62,678 nt of DNA, taken from contig JAHLFT010000070.1 in assembly GCA_018883635.1 (NCBI GenBank), positions 1 to 62,678 on the forward strand. Direction: 5' to 3'. The position numbers were made by a program, and so were the translations under genes. The stretch is from Candidatus Lactobacillus pullistercoris (GTDB lineage Bacteria > Bacillota > Bacilli > Lactobacillales > Lactobacillaceae). The notes under the pieces were generated by a model. It saw nothing but the letters and a program-made list of their open reading frames with translations. It did no database searches and was not told the DNA's origin. Positions 42,960 to 51,876 of the stretch are shown in pieces. The number at the start of each line of letters is the position of its first letter. The stretch's first letter is position 1.

Positions 42960-43793
42960 ATGGTAGGTGCCTCAAGAGCTGATTTAAGACGAATGGATCA
43001 GGAACAAAGTACAAAGTATAAGCAAACTTTGGCTTTTCTAATTTTTATAATTGTTACCCTTAGTATGATAACGGGAACGTTTTTGAACCCAACTTTTATG
43101 AAGGGACAAATTCGTACTAGTAACAATCAGGCAGTAGTTATTCGTCAAGTAAACACTCATTTCGATACATTAGCAGATTTACTTGGTGCAAAACACGAAG
43201 CTAATTCTAATTTATTAACCGTAGAGCAGACCCAGCCGATTACTGATCATATTATTGATTATTCACTAGGACTGCATTGGGTAAAAATTAGTAATAGAAA
43301 ATTAGCTCAGCAAATTCTGTCCGATATTAATGAAAGTATTGATCAGGGTGCATCAAGTGATGCGCAAACAATTCGTCACGAATTAAAGAAGCAAGATACG
43401 AATGCACTTTATTTTATTACACGTGCATTTGACTTAAATATTGTTACCTTGGGAGCTAATATTGCTGTCTTATTATTTATAGTTAATATAATAATTGTGA
43501 TTGTAACAGTTATTGCTTCGATCTCATTAATCAGTGATATGCAGTCTAGAAGTTCAGTCAAGACTTTAGTTCATGATATTACTGCGTCAGGGATGTGGGC
43601 TGGGTTCTGGCTCATTTTAATTGCAGGAATATTAGCTATTATTCCGGTAATTTTCAATGTTGAGGCGCTACCTTTTGGTGGCTTAGGCTATCTATTAGAG
43701 ATTAGTAGTAGTGTCTTCTTAGATTTTGTCATTGTTGGCGTAATAATTTATATTTTATGTGCAATTCCTTGGCAGGCTACTACGGCTAAATAA
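42960..43793 (+). CDS. Membrane protein, unknown function
   Basis: 277 residues. One membrane segment at about 22-42 (LAFLIFIIVTLSMITGTFL), an extracytoplasmic part of about 120 residues, then three C-terminal segments (ANIAVLLFIVNIIIVIVTVIA; GFWLILIAGILAIIPVIF; VFLDFVIVGVIIYILCAIPW). AAGGGGATT precedes ATG 42960. It is encoded in an operon with the TetR regulator, which suggests a regulated envelope or transport role. The family is not recognised. Confidence 0.8.
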   Translation: MVGASRADLRRMDQEQSTKYKQTLAFLIFIIVTLSMITGTFLNPTFMKGQIRTSNNQAVVIRQVNTHFDTLADLLGAKHEANSNLLTVEQTQPITDHIIDYSLGLHWVKISNRKLAQQILSDINESIDQGASSDAQTIRHELKKQDTNALYFITRAFDLNIVTLGANIAVLLFIVNIIIVIVTVIASISLISDMQSRSSVKTLVHDITASGMWAGFWLILIAGILAIIPVIFNVEALPFGGLGYLLEISSSVFLDFVIVGVIIYILCAIPWQATTAK

Positions 43794-43801
43794 GGTAAAA
43801 A

Positions 43802-43838
43802 TGAAGTCTGGGAAAATTTTTCTAGGCTTTCTTTTTTT
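43802..43838 (+). terminator. Terminator
   Basis: AAGTCTGGGAAAA pairs with TTTTTCTAGGCTT using several G-T pairs; a T run follows. Confidence 0.65.
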
Positions 43839-43887
43839 ACTAAAGTTTAACCCATCCTTATATAGAAAATTGGTATTAGGAGAAATT

Positions 43888-45375
43888 ATGAAAAAAATAA
43901 AATTAACAGTGATTTTTACTGCGATTTTACTATGTTTTGCGACAGTTTTTGATTTCAATTCAACTTCTTACGCAGCTAGCAATGAGAGTGTAGCTAAAGA
44001 TACTGTCTTAAAAAAGATCAAAAAGACTAAAAAGCTTGTTGTTGGCACCTCTGCTGATTATCCACCACTTGAATTTACAGCAAGTGAGGATGGAAATACC
44101 AAATACGTTGGCGTCGACATTGAACTTGCTAAAGATATTGCTAAAGACCTTGATGCAAAGTTAGTAATCAAAAATATGAGTTTTGATTCACTACTAGTTG
44201 CTCTTGAAACTGGCAAAGTTGATATGGTTATTTCTGCGATGACGCCAAACCCAGAACGAAAGAAGAGCGTTGATTTTTCAAAAATTTATTACCGTCCAAG
44301 TGGTGAATACTTTTTAATTAATAAGCGCGATAAGAACAAATATAAAAATATTGCTAGCTTTAAAGGTCAAACGGTTGGTGCGCAAACGGGTAGTATTCAA
44401 TATCAATTAGTGCAAAAACAAATGAAAAGTTCAACCGTTAAGGGCCTTGGTAAGATTAATAATTTAGTTTTAGCACTTCAATCGGGCAAGGTTACCGGCG
44501 TTGTTGTTGAAGAGTTGATTGCAAAAGCTTATGCGCAAAATAACCCTAGTTTATTAGCTGTTAAGTCAGATTTAAAAGAATCCCAAGCAGGTAACGCCGT
44601 TGCGATTGCTAAAGGACAGGATGACTTAGTAGCTCAAGTTAATAAAACGATTAATCATGTCAAAAAGGATAATTTGATCGAGAAAGATTATTTGCCCACA
44701 GCCGCTAAATACATGAAGACAACGAAAAAGAATAATGGCATGACTAAATATATCCCATACTTTATTAAGGGGATTTGGTACACCATCGTTATTACCGTTT
44801 TCTCAGTTTTAATCGGGGTTATTCTCGGTGTTGTCTTAGCTTTAATGCGTTTGTCTAAAGTGAAAATTATTCACTGGATCGCTGTTTGCTACATTGAGTT
44901 TATCCGGGGAACGCCGCAAATGGTGCAAATTTTATTTGTTTACTTTGGCGTAGGCTACCTCATTTCCAATCTTTCAGCGATTGTTGCCGGAATTATCGCT
45001 ATTGGCTTAAACTCAGGAGCATATGTGGCTGAAGATATTAGATCAGGAATTAATTCAATCGCTAAAGGACAAACTGAAGCAGCTAGATCACTTGGTTTAA
45101 GTCAAGCCAAGACTTACCGCTATGTCATTATTCCGCAAGCACTTAAGAATATTTGGCCAGCTTTAGGTAATGAGTTTATAACTTTGCTTAAAGATAGTTC
45201 CTTAGTATCTGTCATCGGAGTGTCAGAATTGATGTATCAAACGCAATTAATTCAGACGTCAACTTACCGCGGAGTATTGCCGTTATTCATTGCGATGATT
45301 ATTTACTTTATTATGACTTTTACTTTATCTAGAATTTTAAATCACTTCGAGAAGAGGATGAAACACAATGACTAA
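43888..45375 (+). CDS. Fused amino-acid binding protein and ABC permease
   Basis: 495 residues from ATG 43888 (TTAGGAGAAATT site). Signal peptide to about residue 29, binding domain about 45-280 ([43 protein letters not shown]), permease about 295-490 with EAA loop [21 protein letters not shown]. Same architecture as 26194-27819, but with no lysine riboswitch in front, so the two paralogues respond to different signals. The binding-pocket Arg in the NPERKK segment fits polar amino acids. The substrate is not resolved. Confidence 0.94.
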   Translation: MKKIKLTVIFTAILLCFATVFDFNSTSYAASNESVAKDTVLKKIKKTKKLVVGTSADYPPLEFTASEDGNTKYVGVDIELAKDIAKDLDAKLVIKNMSFDSLLVALETGKVDMVISAMTPNPERKKSVDFSKIYYRPSGEYFLINKRDKNKYKNIASFKGQTVGAQTGSIQYQLVQKQMKSSTVKGLGKINNLVLALQSGKVTGVVVEELIAKAYAQNNPSLLAVKSDLKESQAGNAVAIAKGQDDLVAQVNKTINHVKKDNLIEKDYLPTAAKYMKTTKKNNGMTKYIPYFIKGIWYTIVITVFSVLIGVILGVVLALMRLSKVKIIHWIAVCYIEFIRGTPQMVQILFVYFGVGYLISNLSAIVAGIIAIGLNSGAYVAEDIRSGINSIAKGQTEAARSLGLSQAKTYRYVIIPQALKNIWPALGNEFITLLKDSSLVSVIGVSELMYQTQLIQTSTYRGVLPLFIAMIIYFIMTFTLSRILNHFEKRMKHND

Positions 45376-46108
45376 AGCAATGATTGAAATTGAACACCTC
45401 AAAAAGAATTTCGGTAAGAATGAAGTTTTAAAAGATATTTCAGCGGTAGTAAATAAAGGTCAAGTTATCTGTATTATTGGACCATCAGGATCAGGTAAAA
45501 GTACACTTTTACGTTGCCTAAATGTTTTGGAACATCCAACTTCTGGAAAAATTATTTTTGATGGAACAGACCTAGCTAGTTTAAAAGAAGGTAAGCAATT
45601 AGATGAATTGCGCGAAAAAATGGGGATGGTTTTTCAAAGCTTTAATCTTTTTCCGAATATGAATGTCATCGAAAATATTAAATTAGCGCCAATGAAGGTT
45701 AAAGGAATGAGTGAAGAAGCTGCCGAAAAAAGAGGCTTGGAATTGCTGGATAAAGTTGGCTTAAAAGATCGAGCTAAGCAATATCCTTCAAGTTTATCTG
45801 GTGGTCAGCAGCAAAGAGTTGCGATTGCGCGTGCTCTGGCAATGGAACCAGAAGTGATGCTCTTTGATGAACCGACTAGTGCACTTGATCCGGAAATGGT
45901 TGGGGAAGTGCTCAAAACGATGCAAAACTTAGCCGATTCAGGGATGACAATGGTGGTTGTAACTCATGAAATGGGCTTTGCTCGTGAAGTCTCTGATGAG
46001 ATTTGGTTTATGGCTGATGGCTACTTGCAAGAAAAAGGTAAACCAGAAGAAGTATTTACGCATCCAAAAAGTAGCCGGGCAAAAGATTTTTTAGCTAAAG
46101 TTTTGTAA
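45368..46108 (+). CDS. Amino-acid ABC transporter ATPase
   Basis: 246 residues. Walker [11 protein letters not shown] loop QSFNLF, signature LSGGQQQR, Walker [14 protein letters not shown], switch THEMGF. The start overlaps the fused permease by 8 bases, so it is the ATPase of that transporter. It is closely related to 25439-26194. Confidence 0.95.
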   Translation: MTKAMIEIEHLKKNFGKNEVLKDISAVVNKGQVICIIGPSGSGKSTLLRCLNVLEHPTSGKIIFDGTDLASLKEGKQLDELREKMGMVFQSFNLFPNMNVIENIKLAPMKVKGMSEEAAEKRGLELLDKVGLKDRAKQYPSSLSGGQQQRVAIARALAMEPEVMLFDEPTSALDPEMVGEVLKTMQNLADSGMTMVVVTHEMGFAREVSDEIWFMADGYLQEKGKPEEVFTHPKSSRAKDFLAKVL

Positions 46109-46129
46109 AAAACAAAATAACAGATAAAA

Positions 46130-46167
46130 GAAAAAAGGCGAGTATAAACTCGTCTTTTTTCTTTTTT
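46130..46167 (+). terminator. Terminator
   Basis: AAAAAAGGCGAGT / ACTCGTCTTTTTT stem with T run, between converging genes. Confidence 0.88.
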
Positions 46168-46183
46168 AAAAATGATAATTTAA

Positions 46184-46981
46184 TTAAAAGTTTGCTCTTT
46201 TAACGTAAGTATTCTTTGAAATCCGGTAGAAGTATTTACCATGTAATTTAATTGCACGACCATAAGTGTTTACGCGGTGATGCTTCTTCAATACTTTCTT
46301 GTTAGCACGTTTACCGTTCTTCTTGTAAATATAAGCATTGTGCTTCAAAGTCCGCTTAACTTTGCGGGCCTTTTTTGCCTTCTTAACGTGCTTAGTTTGT
46401 TTAGCCTTCTTAACAGTCTTATTGTGACTTGTCTTAGCCTTTTTAGTTGTCTTCTTAGCAGTCTTATCTGCAGCTGGTAAAATCACCTTATCAAAAGTAA
46501 TATCAGCTTTTTCATCCATGGCATGGCCCATTGCATTAATTTGGAATTCTACTGTGCCTTTGCCTTCTTTATAAGCACTAGCAGGGAAGATAAAGTCTAA
46601 GGATGAACCATCTTGAGCGATGTTCTTTTGCTCACCTTTAACACCATTAATAGCAAAACTAGCAACCATCTTTGCCATGTTTTGTCCCTTAGTCCTTGGG
46701 TTGGTTGAACCATCAACGTGGATCTTAACGCTAACGATCTTACCATCTTTAACGGTAACTTCTGCATTCTTTCCTAAAAACATTGCTGCGTCGGAAGGCT
46801 TGTCTGTACCTGTCTTCGTGATAGTCATCTTGATGGTTTGAACATCTTCTGCCTTTGCATTCGCAGTTTTGTTTTCAGTAACAATACTCTTAGCAGCAAA
46901 AACGGGGCTAGCGATTGGAGCTAAAGTAGCAGCACTAGCAAAAAGTGATAATGATACTAAGATGATTTTTGATTTCTTCAT
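46184..46981 (-). CDS. Wall-bound NEAT-domain protein with SLAP anchor
   Basis: 265 residues from ATG 46981 (CAGGAGG site); the longer frame to 47092 has none. Signal peptide ends near VFAAK (about residue 28). A NEAT-like domain covers about 45-160 (KMTITKTGTDKPSDAAMFLG; EVTVKDGKIVSVKIHVDGS; ITFDKV). A Lys-rich linker (about 165-205) leads to a C-terminal SLAP-type wall-binding domain (AYIYKKNGKRANKK; GKYFYRISKNTYVK). It should sit on the cell surface and capture haem for the divergent importer genes. The S-x-x-x-Y helix and YxxxY ligands of classical Isd NEATs are not evident, so haem affinity is uncertain. Confidence 0.85.
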   Translation of the reverse strand: MKKSKIILVSLSLFASAATLAPIASPVFAAKSIVTENKTANAKAEDVQTIKMTITKTGTDKPSDAAMFLGKNAEVTVKDGKIVSVKIHVDGSTNPRTKGQNMAKMVASFAINGVKGEQKNIAQDGSSLDFIFPASAYKEGKGTVEFQINAMGHAMDEKADITFDKVILPAADKTAKKTTKKAKTSHNKTVKKAKQTKHVKKAKKARKVKRTLKHNAYIYKKNGKRANKKVLKKHHRVNTYGRAIKLHGKYFYRISKNTYVKRANF

Positions 46982-47184
46982 AAAAAGCCTCCTGAGCTCT
47001 AAAACTAATACGCTTATATTATTCACCAAATGGCAGGTCCAAATCAATAATTTTTTCGTTATTTTATTATTTACTAACTTCTTATGAACCAAATTAAATA
47101 CCAGAGTGTAACCGATTGCATTGACTGCGTAAGCTCTTTATAATAGAGTCATTAAGGTCTATTTAGAAGAGAGAATGAGAGATT
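46982..47184. promoter_or_regulatory. Divergent control region of the haem locus
   Basis: About 200 bases between the wall-bound NEAT gene and the import operon. A plus-strand promoter is clear: -35 TTGCAT (47116-47121), a 17-base spacer, -10 TATAAT (47139-47144), 41 bases before ATG 47185. Divergence suggests joint control by iron or haem, but I see no confident Fur box. Confidence 0.6.
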
Positions 47185-47778
47185 ATGAATAAGAAGTTAC
47201 TTAAAGTATTAGCTGTTAGCACAGTTTTATTAACCACAGCAGCTCCATTAACCCCTAGCGTAAGTCAACCATCAACGGTTTTGGCTGCAAGTAAAAAGCA
47301 GACTAATAAAACGGTTAAGATGGCTGTTTATAAATATAGTAAAAATCATAAGAGTCATGCTAAATCTATGGCCAGAGGTTTTGTCGGCAATAAAGCTCAA
47401 GTTACTGTAAAAAACGGCCGGGTCGTAAAATTAACGATCCATGTCGATGGTAAAAATAGTCCGATGGGCAAGGGTCAAAATGTCGAAAAAATTGTTAAGT
47501 CATTAAAGATCAATGGTGTTAAAGGCAAAAAAGCTAAAGTTTCAAAAGATAATTCTAGCTTTGACTTTGTTTTTTCAGGTAAAGCTTTCAAAAATAATGG
47601 TTGGACTAAAATGAGTGTCACCATTAATTTTGGCGGAAATATGACTGAACAAGCTTGGGTAAAGTTTGGTAAGGTTTCTGGTGTTAAAAAGGTAACTTCT
47701 AAGAAGTACAAGAAATCCGTCAAAAAGACACGTTCACACAAAAAGGTTAGTAAAAAAAGCATCCGTCGTCACCGCTAA
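47185..47778 (+). CDS. Secreted NEAT-domain protein, possibly the first half of a split two-NEAT protein
   Basis: 197 residues. Signal peptide ends near VLAAS (about 36). A NEAT-like domain covers about 42-160: YSKNHKSHAKSMARGFVGNK, VTVKNGRVVKLTIHVDGK, and closing WVKFGKV. The tail is Lys-rich (KKYKKSVKKTRSHKKVSKKS) without sorting signal or anchor. The frame ends at TAA 47776 just after a run of seven A (47752-47758). Loss of one A would fuse it to the next NEAT ORF, which has no good start of its own. As written, the product would be released or held by charge alone. It is first in the import operon. Confidence 0.8.
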   Translation: MNKKLLKVLAVSTVLLTTAAPLTPSVSQPSTVLAASKKQTNKTVKMAVYKYSKNHKSHAKSMARGFVGNKAQVTVKNGRVVKLTIHVDGKNSPMGKGQNVEKIVKSLKINGVKGKKAKVSKDNSSFDFVFSGKAFKNNGWTKMSVTINFGGNMTEQAWVKFGKVSGVKKVTSKKYKKSVKKTRSHKKVSKKSIRRHR

Positions 47779-48496
47779 TAAACGGCTGCAGTATATCGAT
47801 TACACTGTAAAAAAAGCTGATCATAGTGGTGTATCCGCTGCTAATAATTTTTATACTCATCGTGCAAAATTAGTAAAAACACATTCAGGTTATACCTTAA
47901 TTTTGAAAGTTAAGGTAAAACACGGTCTGGTTAAATTTAGACCATTATCAATTTCGCTCGGGCCAATTACGTCCAGAAAATTCTATCGTGATGGCAAAAT
48001 GGATGTGTGGACATATAGTACGCACATTAAGTCTTTGAAGCAATTGCAAAAAGAAGCATCTGGTTCGCTTAAATTGAGTGTACCTATTGCCAATATTAAT
48101 AATCGAACATTTAAAGTTTGGTTTGTTTTCGGGGCTAAAGATGTTAGTCACAGTTCTACTGTCGTTGCAGCTTTAAATAAGGATTCGGACACTAATAATT
48201 CAGCCAATACTGCTCCAGCTAATTCTGCTACTGAAAATTCAAATAGTGACAACGAAAATCCAGCTACAGAAAGTAAGCCACAAAAGAAAGCTCAAGCTAG
48301 CCAAGAAAGTAAAGCAGTGGTGCCCAAGGCAACTAAACCGCAATTTTCACCCAAAAAGAGTACTTACGCCAACATTAGTTTAATTAGGTATCCTTTTTTA
48401 CCAGTTATTGCGACTTTCATTGTGATTGATGGTTTGATAATTGCTGGTGCAATCATTTTAAGAAAAAAAGTAATGAAGGGAAGTAAAAAGGCATGA
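47760..48496 (+). CDS. Second NEAT domain with C-terminal membrane anchor, no clear start
   Basis: The frame is open from about 47696. The sensible protein begins VVTANKRLQYIDYTVKKADH and runs through a NEAT-like domain (GVSAANNFYTHRAKL; TLILKVKVKHGL; NNRTFKVWFVFGAKD, to about 48150). An Ala/Asn/Lys-rich spacer and one membrane segment (FLPVIATFIVIDGLIIAGAII) follow, with a basic end. The first start codon is a TTG at 47903, inside the NEAT fold, with no ribosome site, so independent translation is doubtful. Most likely it is the C-terminal half of the preceding gene, reached by frameshift or separated by mutation. Its stop overlaps the next gene. Confidence 0.7.
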
Positions 48497-49245
48497 AAAA
48501 TTCAGCTAAACTGATGATGATCCCCTTCATTTTTTTGTTTTGTCTAACTTTTTTTAACAAAAATGATTCTGCACAAAAGGTAAATTATCATACTTATAAA
48601 TACGGAACACATCAGACTTCAATGGCCAATGGTTATTATGCTCGACCAGCTGAAGTAAAAGCTGATGGTAAAAAGTATTTGGTAACGATGACGATTCGAA
48701 CCAAGAAGAGTTTGAGTCCATATCCAGTAATAGTACTATCTATCGATAATCAGAGTCCGTTAAATGTTCAAAAAAAGCGGCATGGTTCAGATTACGATTA
48801 TCAATATAGTTTTGAAACCGCTGATTTAAAGCATGAAATCTCTAGTAAAATAAAGATTAATGTGCCAGGCGTTTACAAAGCAACACATAATATTTCTTTT
48901 GTTTTTGATAATCATAATTTGCCTAAATTATCTTCTGCTAGTTTTCATCACGCTGGCCATGTAAAAAATGAGCATGAAAATACAGATAATGATGCAGATG
49001 CATTAGCACAAGCAAAGAGACAGTCACAACTTGCCGCACAAAAACAAGCTGCGCTTGCAAAAGAAAGAATGGCGCAAAATATTAAGAATCGGCTTGATAA
49101 TGAACGCAATCAAAAAATGTTCTATTATATGATTTTAGGTGGAATATTAACTACTTTGGTTTTAATAGTCGCTGCCGTCTTCTTTGTCATTAGTGCTAGA
49201 TCAATTAAGAAAAAGCAACCGGAAAATAAGAAAGATAAAAAATGA
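48493..49245 (+). CDS. Membrane-anchored NEAT-domain protein
   Basis: 250 residues. N-terminal signal (MMIPFIFLFCLTFF), then a NEAT domain about 30-155 with the best haem-helix motif of the locus (TSMANGYYARPAEV, equivalent to S-M-x-x-x-Y) and VPGVYKATHNISFVFDN near the ligand strand. A coiled, Ala/Gln/Lys-rich stalk (AQAKRQSQLAAQKQAALAKE) and one C-terminal membrane segment follow, then a basic tail. It would pass haem from wall proteins to the binding protein encoded next. It overlaps the genes on both sides by 4 bases, so the operon is tightly coupled. Confidence 0.82.
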   Translation: MKNSAKLMMIPFIFLFCLTFFNKNDSAQKVNYHTYKYGTHQTSMANGYYARPAEVKADGKKYLVTMTIRTKKSLSPYPVIVLSIDNQSPLNVQKKRHGSDYDYQYSFETADLKHEISSKIKINVPGVYKATHNISFVFDNHNLPKLSSASFHHAGHVKNEHENTDNDADALAQAKRQSQLAAQKQAALAKERMAQNIKNRLDNERNQKMFYYMILGGILTTLVLIVAAVFFVISARSIKKKQPENKKDKK

Positions 49246-50123
49246 GGAAACGTAAAGGTTTAATCACAGGATTAATTATATTTTTGCTAGTAATCATCGG
49301 TGCTGCAATCGGTGGTAAATATTTTATTGATAAAAAAGTTGCGGAAAATGAACGGATTGTTGCGACTAGTGCCGCAATTACTGATATTTTCGCTAAACTT
49401 GATATTAAATTAGTAGGGGTTCCGCAAACGCAGGCTAAACTACCAGCTCGTTATCAAAATGTCGAAAAGATTGGTAGTCCAATGAAGCCAAGCGTTGAAA
49501 AAATTGCTTCACTTAATCCAACGCAGGTATATGCGGTTTCAACACTAAAAGATCAATATAATGAATCTTTCAAGAAGCAGAGTGTTGATGTTACATATCT
49601 AAAATTGGATTCTGTAGCGCAGTTAAAAGCGACTTTAACTAGTTTGGGTAAAAAATATTATCGTCAAAAACAAGCAGAAACTCAAATCTCAATGATTGAT
49701 CAAGCAATTTCGCGCGCGAAAAAGCGAATTTCTGGTCGTGCTCCGAAAGTCCTTATTTTGATGGGTTTGCCAGGCGCAAATTATATGATTTTAACTAATA
49801 AATCATACCTTGGAAATTTGGTTGAACTTGCAGGTGGGAAAAATGTTTATCAATCTAAGCAGCAAATTTATTTATCACCAAGCAATGATTCTTTAGCAAC
49901 TAAAAATCCAGATGTGATTTTGCGCCTAGAACATGCATTACCGAATGTGACTTTGCCGCAATTTAAAGCAGAATTTCGCAAGAATTCAGTTTGGAAACAT
50001 ATGAAAGCCGTTAAAGATAAGCGCGTCTATGATTTACAGCAACCAGACTTTAATGCGTCAGCTAATATGAATGTTCCTCGGGCTTTAAATAAGTTAAGTT
50101 ACTGGCTATACCCAAAGAAGTGA
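49242..50123 (+). CDS. Haem ABC transporter binding protein (IsdE-like)
   Basis: 293 residues. An N-terminal membrane segment (GLITGLIIFLLVIIGAAIGG) without a lipobox Cys, so it is anchored by the segment and not by lipid. A class-III (BtuF/FecB) binding fold follows: RIVATSAAITDIFAKLDIKLVG, EKIASLNPTQVYAVS, GAPKVLILMGLPGANYM-like centre, NLVELAGGKNVY, and NPDVILRLEHALP. It takes haem (or another ferric ligand) to the FecCD permease. It overlaps both neighbours. Confidence 0.9.
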   Translation: MRKRKGLITGLIIFLLVIIGAAIGGKYFIDKKVAENERIVATSAAITDIFAKLDIKLVGVPQTQAKLPARYQNVEKIGSPMKPSVEKIASLNPTQVYAVSTLKDQYNESFKKQSVDVTYLKLDSVAQLKATLTSLGKKYYRQKQAETQISMIDQAISRAKKRISGRAPKVLILMGLPGANYMILTNKSYLGNLVELAGGKNVYQSKQQIYLSPSNDSLATKNPDVILRLEHALPNVTLPQFKAEFRKNSVWKHMKAVKDKRVYDLQQPDFNASANMNVPRALNKLSYWLYPKK

Positions 50124-50128
50124 TTAGT

Positions 50129-51055
50129 ATGAAAAAAAGAATGATATGGACGAATATAATTTTGCTTTTATTGTTAGTAATGACGATCTTTTTCGCACTT
50201 ACTCATGGTGCAAGCAAACTGAATTTTAATCATTTATCGTCTAGTTCCTTAAATATTTTATTTAATATTAGATTACCGCGAATTTTATCTGCCTTAGTTG
50301 CAGGTGCCTCACTTTCAGCTAGTGGGGCTTTTTTTCAAGCGGCATTACGTAACCCGATTGCAGAACCAGGGATTATGGGAGTATCTTCTGCAGCTAGTTT
50401 ATTGAGTATTGTTGCTGGTTTAGTTTTACCTGGCTTATTTTTTGGAAAGGTGGTTTTTGCCTTAATTGGTGGATTAATCAGTTTTACTTTAATTTTGTTG
50501 TTTCAAAAGAAAATGGATCCTTACCAACTAATTATTATTGGGGTTGCACTAGATGCAGCTTTTACAGGTATTCAAGATTTATTTTCTGACAATCACTTTA
50601 CAGGGCTAAATCTTGCGACTAGCACATGGGAATCGACTTTATATTTAGCAGTTGTCGGTACCATTGCAATTATTTTTGTTATTTGTATCATGCATTGGGC
50701 TAATTATCTCAAGGTAGATGATGCCGAACTTAGTTCATTAGGAGTCTCCGCTGCTAAATTGCGCTTCACACTATTATTAGTAGCTGTAATTCTGGCTTCG
50801 ATTACTACTGCTTGCATTGGAGTAATCGCCTTTATTGGGATTATTATTCCGCAAATTGGGCGACTTTTGCTGGGACATGATTATCAAAAAATTGTGCCAT
50901 TTTCGTTATTAAGTGGAGCTTGGTTTTTATTATTTGTCGATACACTGGGGCGCACAATTAACCCACCTAATGAAATTTCCGCAAATGTGATCTTAGCAAT
51001 CATTGGCGGACCATTTATGATTTTGATTTTGCTAAGGAGGCGGCACTTTGCTTAA
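50129..51055 (+). CDS. Haem/iron ABC permease (FecCD family)
   Basis: 308 residues from ATG 50129; a GTG at 50120, overlapping the previous stop, is the alternative. Eight or nine membrane helices with the family's signature RLPRILSALVAGASLSASGA and the following NPIAEPGIMGVSSAAS, plus the coupling loop near CIGVIAFIGIIIPQIGRLLLGHDYQ. It forms the channel of the importer and partners the binding protein upstream and the ATPase downstream (8-base overlap). Confidence 0.94.
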   Translation: MKKRMIWTNIILLLLLVMTIFFALTHGASKLNFNHLSSSSLNILFNIRLPRILSALVAGASLSASGAFFQAALRNPIAEPGIMGVSSAASLLSIVAGLVLPGLFFGKVVFALIGGLISFTLILLFQKKMDPYQLIIIGVALDAAFTGIQDLFSDNHFTGLNLATSTWESTLYLAVVGTIAIIFVICIMHWANYLKVDDAELSSLGVSAAKLRFTLLLVAVILASITTACIGVIAFIGIIIPQIGRLLLGHDYQKIVPFSLLSGAWFLLFVDTLGRTINPPNEISANVILAIIGGPFMILILLRRRHFA

Positions 51056-51809
51056 AATTGAGAATGTTTATTTTGCTTATCGGCAAAAAAAGATCTTTAC
51101 TAACTTATCTTTGGCACTTAAAGAAAATCAAATTACGACAGTTATTGGCCCAAATGGATCTGGAAAATCAACTTTATTTAATCTCTTAACTAGAAGTGTT
51201 CAGCCGCAAGCGGGAAAGATTTTATTAAATGGACAAGATATCTGGCAAATTTCAGCAAATAAATTTGCACAAAAAGTAGCAATCCTGCACCAACAAAATC
51301 GTCTTTATGATGAAATAAGCGTTGCAGATTTAGTAAAAATGGGACGTTTGCCATATCATTCTCTTATGACAGTCTCATCATCTGTTGATCATGACAAGAT
51401 AGAGCAAATGCTTGATTATTTAGGGATCAGTGCTTTAAAAGATAAGCTGATGTCACAATTATCTGGTGGTCAACAGCAGCGTGTTTGGTTAGCTGTTGCT
51501 TTGCTGCAAGAACCAGAATATCTTTTTTTAGATGAACCAACGACATATTTAGATTTACATTTTCAGTATCGCTTTTTAAAATTACTTCGCCAATTGAATA
51601 AACAGAAAAAGCTGACAATTTGTATGGTTTTACATGATTTGAACCAAACCTTGCGGTTTAGTGATCAGGTTATTTTGCTTAATAAGGGTGAGATCAAGGA
51701 AAGTGGTGCACCGCAAGAAGTGATTACTGAACCAATTATTAGTAAAAATTTTGCGATTAACTGTGAGTTAGTTTCAACTAAGACGGGACCATTCCTACGG
51801 CAGTATTAA
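51048..51809 (+). CDS. Haem/iron ABC transporter ATPase (FecE-type)
   Basis: 253 residues from TTG 51048, behind AAGGAGG. Walker A GPNGSGKST, Q loop HQQNRLYD, signature LSGGQQQR, Walker B YLFLDEPTTYLD, switch VLHDLNQT. It is the last gene of the NEAT-importer operon 47185-51809 and supplies energy for uptake. Confidence 0.95.
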   Translation: MLKIENVYFAYRQKKIFTNLSLALKENQITTVIGPNGSGKSTLFNLLTRSVQPQAGKILLNGQDIWQISANKFAQKVAILHQQNRLYDEISVADLVKMGRLPYHSLMTVSSSVDHDKIEQMLDYLGISALKDKLMSQLSGGQQQRVWLAVALLQEPEYLFLDEPTTYLDLHFQYRFLKLLRQLNKQKKLTICMVLHDLNQTLRFSDQVILLNKGEIKESGAPQEVITEPIISKNFAINCELVSTKTGPFLRQY

Positions 51810-51824
51810 TTTTAAACACAAAAC

Positions 51825-51870
51825 AAAAAGATCTGAGAGATAGGATTTTATCCATTTCTCAGATCTTTTA
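51825..51870. terminator. Bidirectional terminator
   Basis: AAAAGATCTGAGAGA / TTTCTCAGATCTTTT stem, between the haem operon and the converging CAP gene. Confidence 0.9.
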
Positions 51871-51876
51871 AGTTAA

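Noticed and set aside
47475-47762. 95-codon ORF antisense to the first NEAT gene
   Set aside because: Leu/Phe-rich mirror of a Lys-rich coding strand, without a ribosome site.
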